A DNA stretch of 36,251 nucleotides from an uncultured Olsenella sp. (lineage in GTDB: Bacteria; Actinomycetota; Coriobacteriia; Coriobacteriales; Atopobiaceae): positions 1-36,251 of the forward strand of contig CASEQJ010000022.1 in NCBI GenBank assembly GCA_949290055.1, written 5' to 3'. Each line of letters starts with the position of its first letter. Position 1 is the first letter of the stretch. Position numbers and translations under genes: made by a program. Shown one piece after another: positions 14,263 through 23,477 of the stretch. The notes beneath the pieces were generated by a model, which was given only the letters and a program-made list of their open reading frames with translations, was not told the DNA's origin and made no database searches.

Positions 14263-16710
14263 ATGGACGGGTCCGTAATCATCAAGGCGGTGCTGGACAC
14301 CGCCGACGTGACCAAGGGCGTCAAGGGGATAAAGGACAGCCTCGACGGGGTCTCCTGGGACGGCATCAAGAAGGGCGACGACGCCGCCCAGAAGCTGTCC
14401 GGCTCCCTCAAGGCCGCGGGCAAGGCCACCACGGTAGGCCTCACCGCGCCCATCGTGGCGGCAGGCACGGCGGCCATGGCCACGGCCTCGTCCTACGAGC
14501 AGGCGACGGCCAAGATCCAGAGCGCGCTCGGCCTCACCGCCGAGGAGGCCGAGCGCCTGGGCGACGTCGGAGCGGACATCTACGAGGCGGGCTTCGGCGA
14601 GTCCCTGGACGCCGTCTCCGACGCGCTCATCACCGTGCGCCAGAACCTCGGGGACCTCAACGACGCGGACCTCTCCTACGTGACCGAGGGCGTCATGACG
14701 CTCTCCGACACGCTGGGCATGGACACGACCGAGAGCATCCGCGGCGTGAGCGCGCTCATGGAGGGCTTCGGGCTCAGCGCGCAGGAGGCCATGGACCTCT
14801 TCGTCTCCGGCGCCCAGAACGGCCTCAACTACTCCGACGAGCTCGGCGACAACCTCGCGGAGTACGGGCCGCGCTTCGCCCAGATGGGCTTCTCCGCGAG
14901 CGAGTACTTCTCCATCCTGCAGGCAGGCGCCGACAACGGCGCGTACTCGCTGGACAAGGTCAACGACTTCCTGAACGAGTTCCAGACCTCGCTCAGCGAC
15001 GGCCGCATGGACGAGCCCATCGGCAAGTTCTCCCAGTCCACCCAGGAGCTCTTCCAGAGTTGGAAGGACGGCGGCGCCACCGGCCAGCAGGTCTTCGAGG
15101 CCGTCCTCGGCGAGCTCTCCAAGATGCCCGACGGCTACGAGAAGGCCCAGATAGCCTCCGAGCTGTGGAGCAGCCTCGGCGAGGACAACGCCATGGGCAT
15201 GCTCGACAGCCTGGCCGGCGTCGAGGACAAGTACGGCGACGTCGCCGGCGCCGCCGAGGAGGCTGGCAACGCGGCCTCGGACACCTTCGCGGGCAAGATG
15301 CAGACCGCCATGCGCGAGCTGCAGGGCGCCATCGAGCCGCTGGGCCAGCCGCTGCTCGACATCGCCTCGAGGGTCGCCGGCGTCGTGCAGGCCTTCGGCG
15401 AGTGGTTCGCGGGCATCGGCACGGGCGGGCAGACGGCGGTGCTCGTCATAGCGGGCATCCTCGCCGCGGTTGGCCCGCTCCTGTCCGTCGCGGGCAACCT
15501 CGTGACCGTCATCCCGGCGATTCAGACCGCGCTGAGCGGCGCCGCGACCGGCGCCGGCCTGTTCAGCGGCGCCGGCACGGCGCTCTCCGGCGTCATGACC
15601 GCCCTCAGCGGGCCCATCGGCATCGTCATCGGCGTGGTGGCCGCGCTCGCGGCGGGCTTCGTGTACCTCTGGAGCACGAGCGAGACCTTCCGGAACGGCG
15701 TCATGGGCGTCTGGGAGACCATCCAGACGGTCTTCGGCCAGCTCGCCGAGTGGTTCATGACCAGCGTGGTCACGCCGGTCGTGGAGTACTTCACGAGCCT
15801 GCAGGGCCAGCTCCAGGCCATCTGGGACGGCATCGCGGGGCTCGTCGACGCCGCAGTCAACGCCATCGCGAGCGTCATCCAGAGCGTGCTCGGGGCGGTC
15901 GCGTCCTTCATCAGCTCGAACATGGGCACCATCCAGGCCGTGTGGGAGTCCGTGTGGGGCGCGATCTCCGCGTACGCCTCGACCATCTGGGCGAACATCC
16001 AGACGGTCATCAACACGGCCCTGGACGTCATACAGGGCGTCATAGACGCGGCCACGGCCATCATCCAGGGCGACTGGGAGGGCGCCCTCAACGCCATCGC
16101 GGGCGTGGCCGAGAGCATCTGGAACGGCATAGCGGACTTCCTGAGCAACACCCTGAACGGGATGGCCGACGTCGTGTCCAACGTGCTGGACGGCATCTCG
16201 ACCACGGTGTCGGCCGCCCTCGACGCCGTCGCCGGGTTCTTCCGCGACAAGTTCGGCGAGGCGGGGCAGGCGGTCTCGGACGCCATCAACACGGCGAAGA
16301 ACGTGGTCAAGGGCGGCCTCGACGCCATCAGCGGGTTCTTCTCCGGCCTGCACATCGAGTTCCCGCACATCAACCTCCCGCACTTCACCATCAGCGGCAG
16401 CTTCTCGCTCATGCCCCCGAGCGTCCCGCACATCGGCATCGAGTGGTACGCGAAGGGCGGCGTCTTCAACGGTGCCAGCGTCATCGGCGTCGGCGAGGCC
16501 GGCCCGGAGGCGGTCGTGCCGTTCAACAAGCGCGGCGCCCAGCCGCTCGCCGAGGGCATCGCCGACGCCCTGGGCGGAGGGCGCGGGGGCGACACGTACG
16601 TGACCATCAACCTGCAGGCGACCGTGCGCGAGGAGGCCGACGTGGACAAGATCGCGCGGAGGATCGCCGAGATGGTCAAGACGCGTAGGAGGGCGATGGG
16701 CACGGCATGA
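14263..16710 (+). CDS. Tape measure protein
   Basis: 815 residues, ATG 14263 with GAGGTG five bases upstream; GTG 14257, overlapping the previous stop, is the alternative. The N-terminal part is the TP901 core (about 60-350). Two hydrophobic segments lie near residues 390-420 and 448-470 (IGIVIGVVAALAAGFVYLW), and long amphipathic helices follow. The end has the usual GGVFNGASVIGVGEAGPEAV motif. Using the common 0.15 nm per residue rule, the tail would be about 120 nm. Confidence 0.92.
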   Translation: MDGSVIIKAVLDTADVTKGVKGIKDSLDGVSWDGIKKGDDAAQKLSGSLKAAGKATTVGLTAPIVAAGTAAMATASSYEQATAKIQSALGLTAEEAERLGDVGADIYEAGFGESLDAVSDALITVRQNLGDLNDADLSYVTEGVMTLSDTLGMDTTESIRGVSALMEGFGLSAQEAMDLFVSGAQNGLNYSDELGDNLAEYGPRFAQMGFSASEYFSILQAGADNGAYSLDKVNDFLNEFQTSLSDGRMDEPIGKFSQSTQELFQSWKDGGATGQQVFEAVLGELSKMPDGYEKAQIASELWSSLGEDNAMGMLDSLAGVEDKYGDVAGAAEEAGNAASDTFAGKMQTAMRELQGAIEPLGQPLLDIASRVAGVVQAFGEWFAGIGTGGQTAVLVIAGILAAVGPLLSVAGNLVTVIPAIQTALSGAATGAGLFSGAGTALSGVMTALSGPIGIVIGVVAALAAGFVYLWSTSETFRNGVMGVWETIQTVFGQLAEWFMTSVVTPVVEYFTSLQGQLQAIWDGIAGLVDAAVNAIASVIQSVLGAVASFISSNMGTIQAVWESVWGAISAYASTIWANIQTVINTALDVIQGVIDAATAIIQGDWEGALNAIAGVAESIWNGIADFLSNTLNGMADVVSNVLDGISTTVSAALDAVAGFFRDKFGEAGQAVSDAINTAKNVVKGGLDAISGFFSGLHIEFPHINLPHFTISGSFSLMPPSVPHIGIEWYAKGGVFNGASVIGVGEAGPEAVVPFNKRGAQPLAEGIADALGGGRGGDTYVTINLQATVREEADVDKIARRIAEMVKTRRRAMGTA

Positions 16711-17429
16711 GCGGGGGAATGGTCTACAACGGGTTCGACTTCTCGCCCTACCTGCGGGTGAACCCGCACCGCGGGCTGCTGCCGCCCACCTCGGTGGAGA
16801 CCGAGGCGGTGCCGGGCCGGGACGGGTCCCGGCTCGTCTCGGCCCGCCTCTCCGAGCTCACGATCGCCGTGGACGTCTCGCTCAGGGGCCGCGCGCGAGA
16901 CGACGCCGCGGAGCTGAGGCGCATGCTCGCCTCCGCGCTGTGGTCACCGGAGCCGGCCCCGCTCGTGCTGCCGGACGACCCGGGGCGCTACCTCATGGCG
17001 GTCGTCGACGGGGAGACCGAGCTGTCGAACCTGTGGGCGACCGGGGAAGCGACAATAACCTTCCGCTGCCCGGACCCCGTGGCCTACGGCTCCGGGCGCG
17101 AGGAGGACATGACGACCTCGCTGGTCGTGACCGGAGGGGGCACGTACCCGTCCCGACCCGTCATCGTCGCGCGCCCCGGCAAGGGCGACCACTACCGCGT
17201 GACGAACGAGGCCACCGGGGAACTCATCCAGGTTGACATGCCCTTCACGGGGACCGGCGACCAGGTGCTCACGATCGACTGCGCCGCGCGGCACTGCGAG
17301 GTCAACGGTGCGAGCGCGGACCCCTACGTGACGCTCGCGAGCTCCTACTTCGAGCTCTCGCCTGGGACCAACCGGCTGTCCGCGTCCGAGGGGAGCGCGA
17401 CGGTGAGGTGGACGGAGAGGTGGCTGTGA
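16707..17429 (+). CDS. Distal tail protein (Dit)
   Basis: 240 residues, ATGA overlap with the tape measure gene. The start (MVYNGFDFSPYLRV) and the two-domain length match Dit/tail component proteins, the hexameric hub between tube and tip. The N-terminal half is the ring-forming beta-sandwich and the C-terminal half a galectin-like fold. Confidence 0.82.
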   Translation: MSGGMVYNGFDFSPYLRVNPHRGLLPPTSVETEAVPGRDGSRLVSARLSELTIAVDVSLRGRARDDAAELRRMLASALWSPEPAPLVLPDDPGRYLMAVVDGETELSNLWATGEATITFRCPDPVAYGSGREEDMTTSLVVTGGGTYPSRPVIVARPGKGDHYRVTNEATGELIQVDMPFTGTGDQVLTIDCAARHCEVNGASADPYVTLASSYFELSPGTNRLSASEGSATVRWTERWL

Positions 17430-20071
17430 TGAGGCTCATCCTATTCGACAGGTGGGGGGCTCAGCTGCGCACTGTCACCGACGTCTCGTCGGTCACCTGG
17501 GCCGAGGAGCTGAACGGCGAGGACACCCTCGAGATCGTCACGGGCTGCGAGCTCGTCAAGGGCGAGCGCGTCGTGTGGTGCGACCGCCAGGGGCTCTGGC
17601 ACGAGCACACTGTCGCGAGCGTCACCGTTGAGCACTCCGGCGGGGCCCCAGCGTATGCCGCAACGTGCGAGAACAGCATCAGCGAGCTGTACGGGGACTG
17701 GGTCGCCGACAGGCGGCCGAGCGGGTCCGCCGCGCTCGCCCTGAGCGCCGCGCTCGAGACGAGCAGGTGGGAGGTCGGGGAAGTCACCGTCGAGGGGTCG
17801 CACTCCGTGAGCCTCTACCGTACGTCGGCGCGCGAGGCGGTCCAGGCTGTCGTGGAAAAGTGGGGAGGAGAGCTGTCCACGACCATAGTCGTGTCAGGCG
17901 CGGAGGTGGTCGCGAGGCTAGTCAACCTCACGCGCCGCGGGTCGGACAACGGCAGACGCTTTACGTACGGGCACGACATGTCGAGCATCAGGCGCACGGT
18001 CGACGCCGGCGACGTGGTGACCGCACTCTACGGGTTCGGGAAGGGCGAGGAGGTCGGCGACGGCCACGGACGCGGCATAGACTTCGCCGACATCAACGGA
18101 GGCCGGCAGTACGTCGAGGACCTCGACGCCCTCGAGCTGTGGGGGCGCCCGGACGGCGAGGGCGGGAAGGCCCACGTCTTCGGGAAGTTCGAGGCGCAGG
18201 ACTGCGACGACCCAGCGGAGCTGCTGGAGCTGACCGAGGCGGAGCTCGACAGACGCAAGGAGCCCAGGGTCTCGTACGAGGCGAGCGTGGCAATCTTCGC
18301 AAGCTACGGGTACGACTTCTCCGGGGTCGCGATCGGCGACGACGTGGCGCTCGCCGACGACGCGGACGGCGTGAGCTTCAGGGCGAGGGGGCGCGTGACA
18401 CGCCTCGTGCAGGACCTGCTCGACGGCGGGCGTCCGACGGACCTCACCATCGGGAACATCGTCGAGGGCGTCGACGGCATCCTCGCGGGGCAGTACGCGG
18501 ACCTCAGGTCGCTCGTGGAGCGGGCGACCGGGTGGGACGTCGCGGCCTACACGCCGAGCCCCTACATCCAGCAGATCATGGACGGCCTCAACCGGGTGTT
18601 CGACGCGGGGGCGAGCTACGTGTACCAGTCGCCGAGCCAGGGCGTCATCGTCGCATCGGTGCCCCTCGACCCCAGCGACGGGACGCCCGTCTCCCTGCCC
18701 GCCTCCGCCATCCAGCTCAAGGGCGGCGGGTTCCGCATCGCGAACAGCCTCAAGGGCGACGGAAGCTGGGACTGGAGGACCTTCGGCACCGGCGACGGAT
18801 TCGTCGCAGACTGCATCGTGTCGGGTAACCTCCTCGCGGACCTCATCACGACGGGCACCATCACCGACCGCGCCGGGACGAACTACTGGGACCTCGACAG
18901 CGGGGAGTTCCGCCTGTCGGCGGGCGCGACCGTGGGCGGAGATACCGTGCAGGAAATCGCGAGCGCAGCCGCCGACTCCGCCCTCGACAGCGCCAACGCC
19001 TACACCGACGCGCTGGACCAGAGCCTCGACCAGGAGGCCGTCTTCGACCGGCTCACGGGCGGGGGCGAGACGCAGGGGATATACCTCACGGACGGAAGGG
19101 TCTACGTCAACGGGACGTTCATAAGGAGCGGCACCATCGACGCGAGCCTCGTCAGGGCGGGAACGATCAGCGACGCCGCCGGAAGCAACTTCTGGGACCT
19201 TGAGACCGGCGAGCTCTCCATGTCGGCGGGGGCCACTCTGGGAGGAAAGACCGCCCAGGAGTACGCGGACGGCGCCCTCTCCGACGCGATGGAATACGCG
19301 GACGAGGTGGGGAGCTCCGCCCTCGACAGCGCCAACGCCTACACCGACGCGCTGGACCAGAGCCTCGGCCAGGAGGCCGTCTTCGACCGGCTCACGGGCG
19401 GGGGCGAGACGCAGGGCATCTACATGACGGACGGAAACCTGTACCTGAACGGATCGTTCGTGAGGTCGGGCACGCTGGACGCCAACCTCCTGCGCACGGG
19501 AAGGATACAGGGCAGGTCCGGGAGCAGCTACTGGGACCTCGACACCGGCGAGCTACAGCTCGACTTCGCCCCCGAGGGGATGGTCACCGAGGACTGGGTG
19601 AGCGAGCAGATCGGGGACGCAAGCAGCTCGCTGAGCGCGCAGCTGAGCTCGCAGATAAGCAGCGTCAACGGGAGGATAAACAGCACGAACGCGACCGTCT
19701 CAAGCCTCAGCGGGAGGGTGACCACGGCCGCGAACAACGCCAGCTCCGCGAAGTCGAAGACGGACCGCATCACCTTCACCTCGGACGGCATCAGGGTGAC
19801 GGGCACGAGCGGGACACAGAGGACCGTCGCCACCTACAACTCCGAGGGGATGATCTACGACAGCAACCTGGCAGGAATCGCGACGAGGAACGCCAAGTTC
19901 ACCATCAAGGACTGGGGAATCGTCTTCCAGGGGGAGGGCAACGAGAATTCGGACATCCAGTTCTGGGTCTCGAGGAACAGCGACGCGTTCCTTATAAAGT
20001 GCCCGAGCTTCGAGTTCCAGGGCGACGCGAACGGCGTCTATCACAACGGCAGGAAGCTCGCTTTCGCATGA
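17429..20071 (+). CDS. Tail-associated lysin/tip protein (ReqiPepy6 Gp37-like)
   Basis: 880 residues from ATG 17429, overlapping the Dit stop (TGATG); GTG 17408 is an alternative start. Residues 1-370 match the siphovirus Gp37-like tail hub (ITWAEELNGEDTLEI-type start, LYGFGKGEEVGDGHGRG). The rest is a fibre built from repeated modules that each carry YWDLDSGEFRL or FWDLETGEL and a short coil with SALDSANAYTDALDQSL. No peptidase active site is evident. It is the central tip spike that the variable proteins attach to. Confidence 0.8.
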   Translation: MRLILFDRWGAQLRTVTDVSSVTWAEELNGEDTLEIVTGCELVKGERVVWCDRQGLWHEHTVASVTVEHSGGAPAYAATCENSISELYGDWVADRRPSGSAALALSAALETSRWEVGEVTVEGSHSVSLYRTSAREAVQAVVEKWGGELSTTIVVSGAEVVARLVNLTRRGSDNGRRFTYGHDMSSIRRTVDAGDVVTALYGFGKGEEVGDGHGRGIDFADINGGRQYVEDLDALELWGRPDGEGGKAHVFGKFEAQDCDDPAELLELTEAELDRRKEPRVSYEASVAIFASYGYDFSGVAIGDDVALADDADGVSFRARGRVTRLVQDLLDGGRPTDLTIGNIVEGVDGILAGQYADLRSLVERATGWDVAAYTPSPYIQQIMDGLNRVFDAGASYVYQSPSQGVIVASVPLDPSDGTPVSLPASAIQLKGGGFRIANSLKGDGSWDWRTFGTGDGFVADCIVSGNLLADLITTGTITDRAGTNYWDLDSGEFRLSAGATVGGDTVQEIASAAADSALDSANAYTDALDQSLDQEAVFDRLTGGGETQGIYLTDGRVYVNGTFIRSGTIDASLVRAGTISDAAGSNFWDLETGELSMSAGATLGGKTAQEYADGALSDAMEYADEVGSSALDSANAYTDALDQSLGQEAVFDRLTGGGETQGIYMTDGNLYLNGSFVRSGTLDANLLRTGRIQGRSGSSYWDLDTGELQLDFAPEGMVTEDWVSEQIGDASSSLSAQLSSQISSVNGRINSTNATVSSLSGRVTTAANNASSAKSKTDRITFTSDGIRVTGTSGTQRTVATYNSEGMIYDSNLAGIATRNAKFTIKDWGIVFQGEGNENSDIQFWVSRNSDAFLIKCPSFEFQGDANGVYHNGRKLAFA
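18976..19416 (+). repeat. Near-identical 102-bp direct repeat in the tip gene
   Basis: Bases 18976-19077 and 19315-19416 are identical except for one position (CGAC versus CGGC). The period is 339 bp, that is 113 codons, so recombination between the copies would remove or add one fibre module in frame. Confidence 0.9.
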
Positions 20072-20100
20072 GAGCGGCAGAGGAAAGGGGTCTTAACGGG

Positions 20101-20850
20101 ATGAAGCTGAACGGAACCATCAATGTGGAGGGGTTCTTCCAGGAGGGGGACCGCACCTGCATCGAGGTGTCGGGTGCCACGCTCGCGGAGGCGTCCGCGC
20201 TCGACGGCCAGACCCTCGAGGTCACGCAGGATGGAGAGGGCGTGCTGATCCTGTCCGGGTACACGATCTCTCTCATCGAGAAGGCGGGGGGCGGGAGCCT
20301 GAGGATCTGGTGCGACCGGTCGCTGCCGGACGCGACGAGGGAGACGATCGAGAGCCTCGAGAGGAGGGTCTCCGAGGCCGAGGCGAAGGCCGAGGAGGCG
20401 GCGGAGATCGCGTCCCAGGCAGGCACGGACCCGCAGGTGCGCGCCGCGGCGGCGATGTACGCCAACGCCACGCCCCTCACCAACACCCAGCTCACCTCCT
20501 TGCACGGCCTCATCGAGGAATTCGTGCCCGGGCGGTCCTACGAGAAGGGCCTCGTGCGCAGTTACGAGGGCGCCTTCTACCGCATGGCCAAGGACATAGA
20601 CGCCCAGACCTCAACGACCTACCAGCCAGGTGCCGGCACCGAGAGCCTCTACACCCTCATCGACCTCGCACCCGACGGAACCCGCGTGTGGCACATGCCC
20701 ACCTGCGCGGAGGACGGCTTCGTCGAGGGCGAGAGGGCGCACTACCCGGACGCCGACGGCCCCGTGTACGTCTCGATGCGCGACGGCAACACGAGCGAAC
20801 CCGCCAAGGACGAGTGGTGGGCGCTGGCGGAGGGAGGCGATGCGCGATGA
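20101..20850 (+). CDS. Tail protein with carbohydrate-binding module
   Basis: 249 residues from ATG 20101 (GAGGAAAGGGG upstream); ATG 20068, overlapping the previous stop, is an alternative. A coil (about 85-112, ESLERRVSEAEAKAEE) leads to a C-terminal domain (about 140-247) with YEKGLVRSYEGAFYRM and DEWWAL. This is like the CBM5/12 chitin-binding folds found on many gut phage tails. It is clearly a paralogue of the protein at 24529. The likely role is attachment to surface polysaccharide. Confidence 0.7.
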   Translation: MKLNGTINVEGFFQEGDRTCIEVSGATLAEASALDGQTLEVTQDGEGVLILSGYTISLIEKAGGGSLRIWCDRSLPDATRETIESLERRVSEAEAKAEEAAEIASQAGTDPQVRAAAAMYANATPLTNTQLTSLHGLIEEFVPGRSYEKGLVRSYEGAFYRMAKDIDAQTSTTYQPGAGTESLYTLIDLAPDGTRVWHMPTCAEDGFVEGERAHYPDADGPVYVSMRDGNTSEPAKDEWWALAEGGDAR

Positions 20851-21797
20851 TAACCCACAGCATCTCCCTCGACGTGCGGAAGAGCCCCTCGGGCATCCCT
20901 CCCCAGACCATCGTCCGAGTCGGCGACGTCGGCACCCAGGTGATAGAGGCACGCCTGACCCGCGATGGAGAGCAGTACTCCCCCGACGGGGCGTCCGCCC
21001 GCCTCGACATCCTCCACGCGGACGGCTCGTGGGCCCGATGCGAGGCCAAGGTCGACGGGGACAGGCTCTCGTGCACGCTCCCGCCCGCCGCCGTCTCCGT
21101 CCCCGGGCTCTGCAGGCTGGCGTACTTCGTCATCGTCTGGGGGCCTGACAAGGAGGAGTCGACAGAGGGCTTCCAGCTGTGGGTCCTCGGGGCCGTAGAC
21201 CCCAGCGGCGCCGAGGCCAAAGCCTACGACGACCAGCTCACGAGGCTCTACGCCAGGTGGTCGGAGTACGAGGCCGAGGCGAGGCTTTCCGAGGGGGCGC
21301 GGGCCTCCGCCGAGGAGGAGAGAGCCTCCGCCGAGGGACAGCGGGCGTCCGCAGAGGAGGCCCGCGCCGCCGGAGAGAGCGCCAGGGCCAAGGCGGAGGA
21401 GGCCCGCTCGTCGGCGGAGTCCGGGCGCCTGGAGGCGGAGAGGTCCAGAGCCTCCGCAGAGGAGGAGCGCGCTGTCAGCGAGTCATCCCGACGGAAGTCA
21501 GAGAGCGCACGCGCGTCCGCAGAGGAGGCGAGGGCCTCAGCCGAGAGGTCCAGGGCGAGCGAGTTCTCCGAAATGAGGGAGAGTGCGCAGGAGGCGGCAG
21601 AGGCCGCGACGAGAGCAGCCGCGGAGGCCGACGAGGCAGCAGGGACGGCGTCGGCCGCAGCGACTGGCGCCCTCGAGGCCGCGGAGGCAGCGACGGCGGC
21701 CGCCGGCATGGTCTCCCAGGACCGGACGATATTCCTGAGCTATGAGACCGTCGGCGACGTCGACTACCTGACACTCACGGACGAGAGCGAGGACTGA
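20847..21797 (+). CDS. Baseplate BppU-like protein with heptad coiled coil
   Basis: 316 residues, ATGA overlap with the gene before. The first 120 residues resemble the BppU/DUF2479 N-terminal baseplate domain (LDVRKSPSGIP, FVIVWGPDKEESTEGFQLWV). Residues about 150-245 are some thirteen 7-residue units of the form RASAEEE, a long trimeric coiled coil. An Ala-rich helix and short C-terminal domain follow. It probably forms the stalk carrying the variable protein encoded next. Confidence 0.72.
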   Translation: MITHSISLDVRKSPSGIPPQTIVRVGDVGTQVIEARLTRDGEQYSPDGASARLDILHADGSWARCEAKVDGDRLSCTLPPAAVSVPGLCRLAYFVIVWGPDKEESTEGFQLWVLGAVDPSGAEAKAYDDQLTRLYARWSEYEAEARLSEGARASAEEERASAEGQRASAEEARAAGESARAKAEEARSSAESGRLEAERSRASAEEERAVSESSRRKSESARASAEEARASAERSRASEFSEMRESAQEAAEAATRAAAEADEAAGTASAAATGALEAAEAATAAAGMVSQDRTIFLSYETVGDVDYLTLTDESED

Positions 21798-21798
21798 C

Positions 21799-23322
21799 AT
21801 GGCAAGCAAGACCCACATCATGAGCGACGAGACCGGGCAGCGCATCGCGTCCGCCCTCGAGGCGATGGCACGCGGGTCCCTGCTCACCTACGACGAGGAG
21901 GCGGGCGAGTACGCGGGCGTCGACCAGTGGCTGCGCTCCATGCGCGACGGGCGCATCTACAGCGTCAAGATGCCGACCGGCAGCGCCGTGGCGTGCGTGA
22001 AGGCCGACGCGAACGCGGGCGTGGCCGTCCCGACGCCCGGCACCAACTCCGCGGCCGCCATCGACCCCTATGCGGCGCTCGCCCCGTTCTTCCACATCGA
22101 CTGCAATGCCGCGGTTGACCCGGACGGCGTGCCGCACATCACGGCCATCTCCGGCGACGGCATGTTCGCCCGCACGGGCGGAAACGGCAACGTGTGGGTG
22201 CTCGCGCCCGTGCTCTTCTGGAAGATCGCGGACGATGATGACGGCGCGTACACGGTCATCTCCATCTCGGACACGCAGCTCCCCGGCTTCTCGCCGCAGC
22301 CCGGCGCCATGCTTCCGGACGGCAGCCTGCGACCGTGCATGATCTACGCGAAGTACGCCCTCTCGACCTACGGCGGCGAGGCGGCGAGCGTCTCGGGAGC
22401 GCAGCCGCGCACGCGCGACGTGTCCCACAACGCGCTCATCACCATCTGCAAGACCGCATCCACGGGCTACAGCGGTCGCAGCATCGCCGACGACTGGTAC
22501 CTCAAGGTCATGTTCCTGATGAAGTACGCGACCAAGAACAGCCAGAGCGTCTTCCAGGGCTGCACGAGCTACAGCGCCATCAAGCCGGTGACCGTGGCCT
22601 CCTCCAACCTGGCGCGCGTCATCGTGGCCAAGGGCCACGGCTACCTCGCCGGCAGCGCCGTGATGATCGGCACGCAGAACACCGACCGAGGAAACGCCGC
22701 GGCGCACGACGTGCTCGACTACGGCGTCATCACGCGCGTAGAGAGCCACGACGAGAGCAACGACAGCCTCGTCCTCGACCGCGCGGCGACCACCGCCGTG
22801 GGCAACTACGTGCTCACCGCGCCGTGGCCCACGGGCTGCTGCGACGGCGTGCAGGGCGACGGCTCGCCCACCTCGCGCACGAGCGGCAAGGAGCCCTTCG
22901 TGCTCCAGGGCATCGAGACTGCCATGGGCATGTACGAGGTCATGAGCGGCGTGGCTCTCAGGTACGACGGGGAGACGTGCAACGTCATGGTGCTGCACGA
23001 CACCAAGAAGGAGGCGTCGAGCATCAGCGCCGACTACGTCGACACCGGCATAGACCTGCCCGTGGCGGCCACGGAGGGCTGGAAGTACCCGCTGAGGCTG
23101 TCGAACGCGAAGGGCATGCTCGTGGGAACCGGATTCGGTGCGTCCACGACCACCGGCATGTGCGACGGCACCTACACGCACGCGCAGGCCACCAACGCGG
23201 AGCGAGAGTTCCACTCGCTGGGCAACTTGAACAACGGCTCGAACGCGGGCCTGTGGTACGTCAACGGCAACAACGCCCTCTCGACGGCCAGGTGGAACAT
23301 CGGGTCGCGCCAATCTGGTTGA
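21799..23322 (+). CDS. DGR-type variable tail protein (C-type-lectin-like C-terminus)
   Basis: 507 residues, ATG one base after the previous stop. Residues 1-90 resemble a tail attachment domain. The rest is a large beta-rich body (YAALAPFFHIDCNAAVDPDG, PFVLQGIETAMGMYEVMSG). The final 36 residues hold the DGR-target signature LNNGSNAGL, NGNNAL and WNIGSR: the CLec ligand face, with eight AAC Asn codons. AAC is the codon most open to adenine-directed mutagenesis. A reverse transcriptase gene follows. The protein is probably the receptor-binding tip. Confidence 0.8.
   Translation: MASKTHIMSDETGQRIASALEAMARGSLLTYDEEAGEYAGVDQWLRSMRDGRIYSVKMPTGSAVACVKADANAGVAVPTPGTNSAAAIDPYAALAPFFHIDCNAAVDPDGVPHITAISGDGMFARTGGNGNVWVLAPVLFWKIADDDDGAYTVISISDTQLPGFSPQPGAMLPDGSLRPCMIYAKYALSTYGGEAASVSGAQPRTRDVSHNALITICKTASTGYSGRSIADDWYLKVMFLMKYATKNSQSVFQGCTSYSAIKPVTVASSNLARVIVAKGHGYLAGSAVMIGTQNTDRGNAAAHDVLDYGVITRVESHDESNDSLVLDRAATTAVGNYVLTAPWPTGCCDGVQGDGSPTSRTSGKEPFVLQGIETAMGMYEVMSGVALRYDGETCNVMVLHDTKKEASSISADYVDTGIDLPVAATEGWKYPLRLSNAKGMLVGTGFGASTTTGMCDGTYTHAQATNAEREFHSLGNLNNGSNAGLWYVNGNNALSTARWNIGSRQSG
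23209..23322 (+). other. Candidate DGR variable region
   Basis: The last about 110 bases of the target gene. They encode the CLec face and contain eight AAC codons, the arrangement produced by a template repeat. The bounds are approximate, since they are normally defined by alignment to a template repeat, which I did not find. Confidence 0.55.
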
Positions 23323-23390
23323 CATGCGCCTCGCTCTCATTACGCCGCGTCTACCCGCGCCGACCCCACGAGGGCGAGGCAGCGGGCATG
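23323..23390 (+). other. Long inverted repeat just after the variable region
   Basis: GCCTCGCTCTC (23328-23338) pairs with GAGGGCGAGGC (23370-23380), with one G-T wobble. An outer CATGC (23323-23327) pairs with GCATG (23386-23390) across a 5-nt bulge. It begins immediately after the stop codon. DGR target genes are known to carry a hairpin just after the variable region that aids target recognition. It could instead act as a transcript-end structure. Confidence 0.6.
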
Positions 23391-23477
23391 CCTCGTCAAC
23401 CGACGGAAATGGCCACGACCACCGGGCTAGTAGCTTGCGAAAACTCGGACGGCAACCAGAGAGGTGAACCGGTCGGA

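Noticed and set aside
14071..16431. 786-residue minus-strand frame opposite the tape measure gene
   Set aside because: It is a compositional shadow of the tape measure protein, with no start signal or motif.
23391..23477. Possible template repeat just before the reverse transcriptase
   Set aside because: Compared by eye with the variable region it shares no run of useful length, even allowing for changes at adenines.
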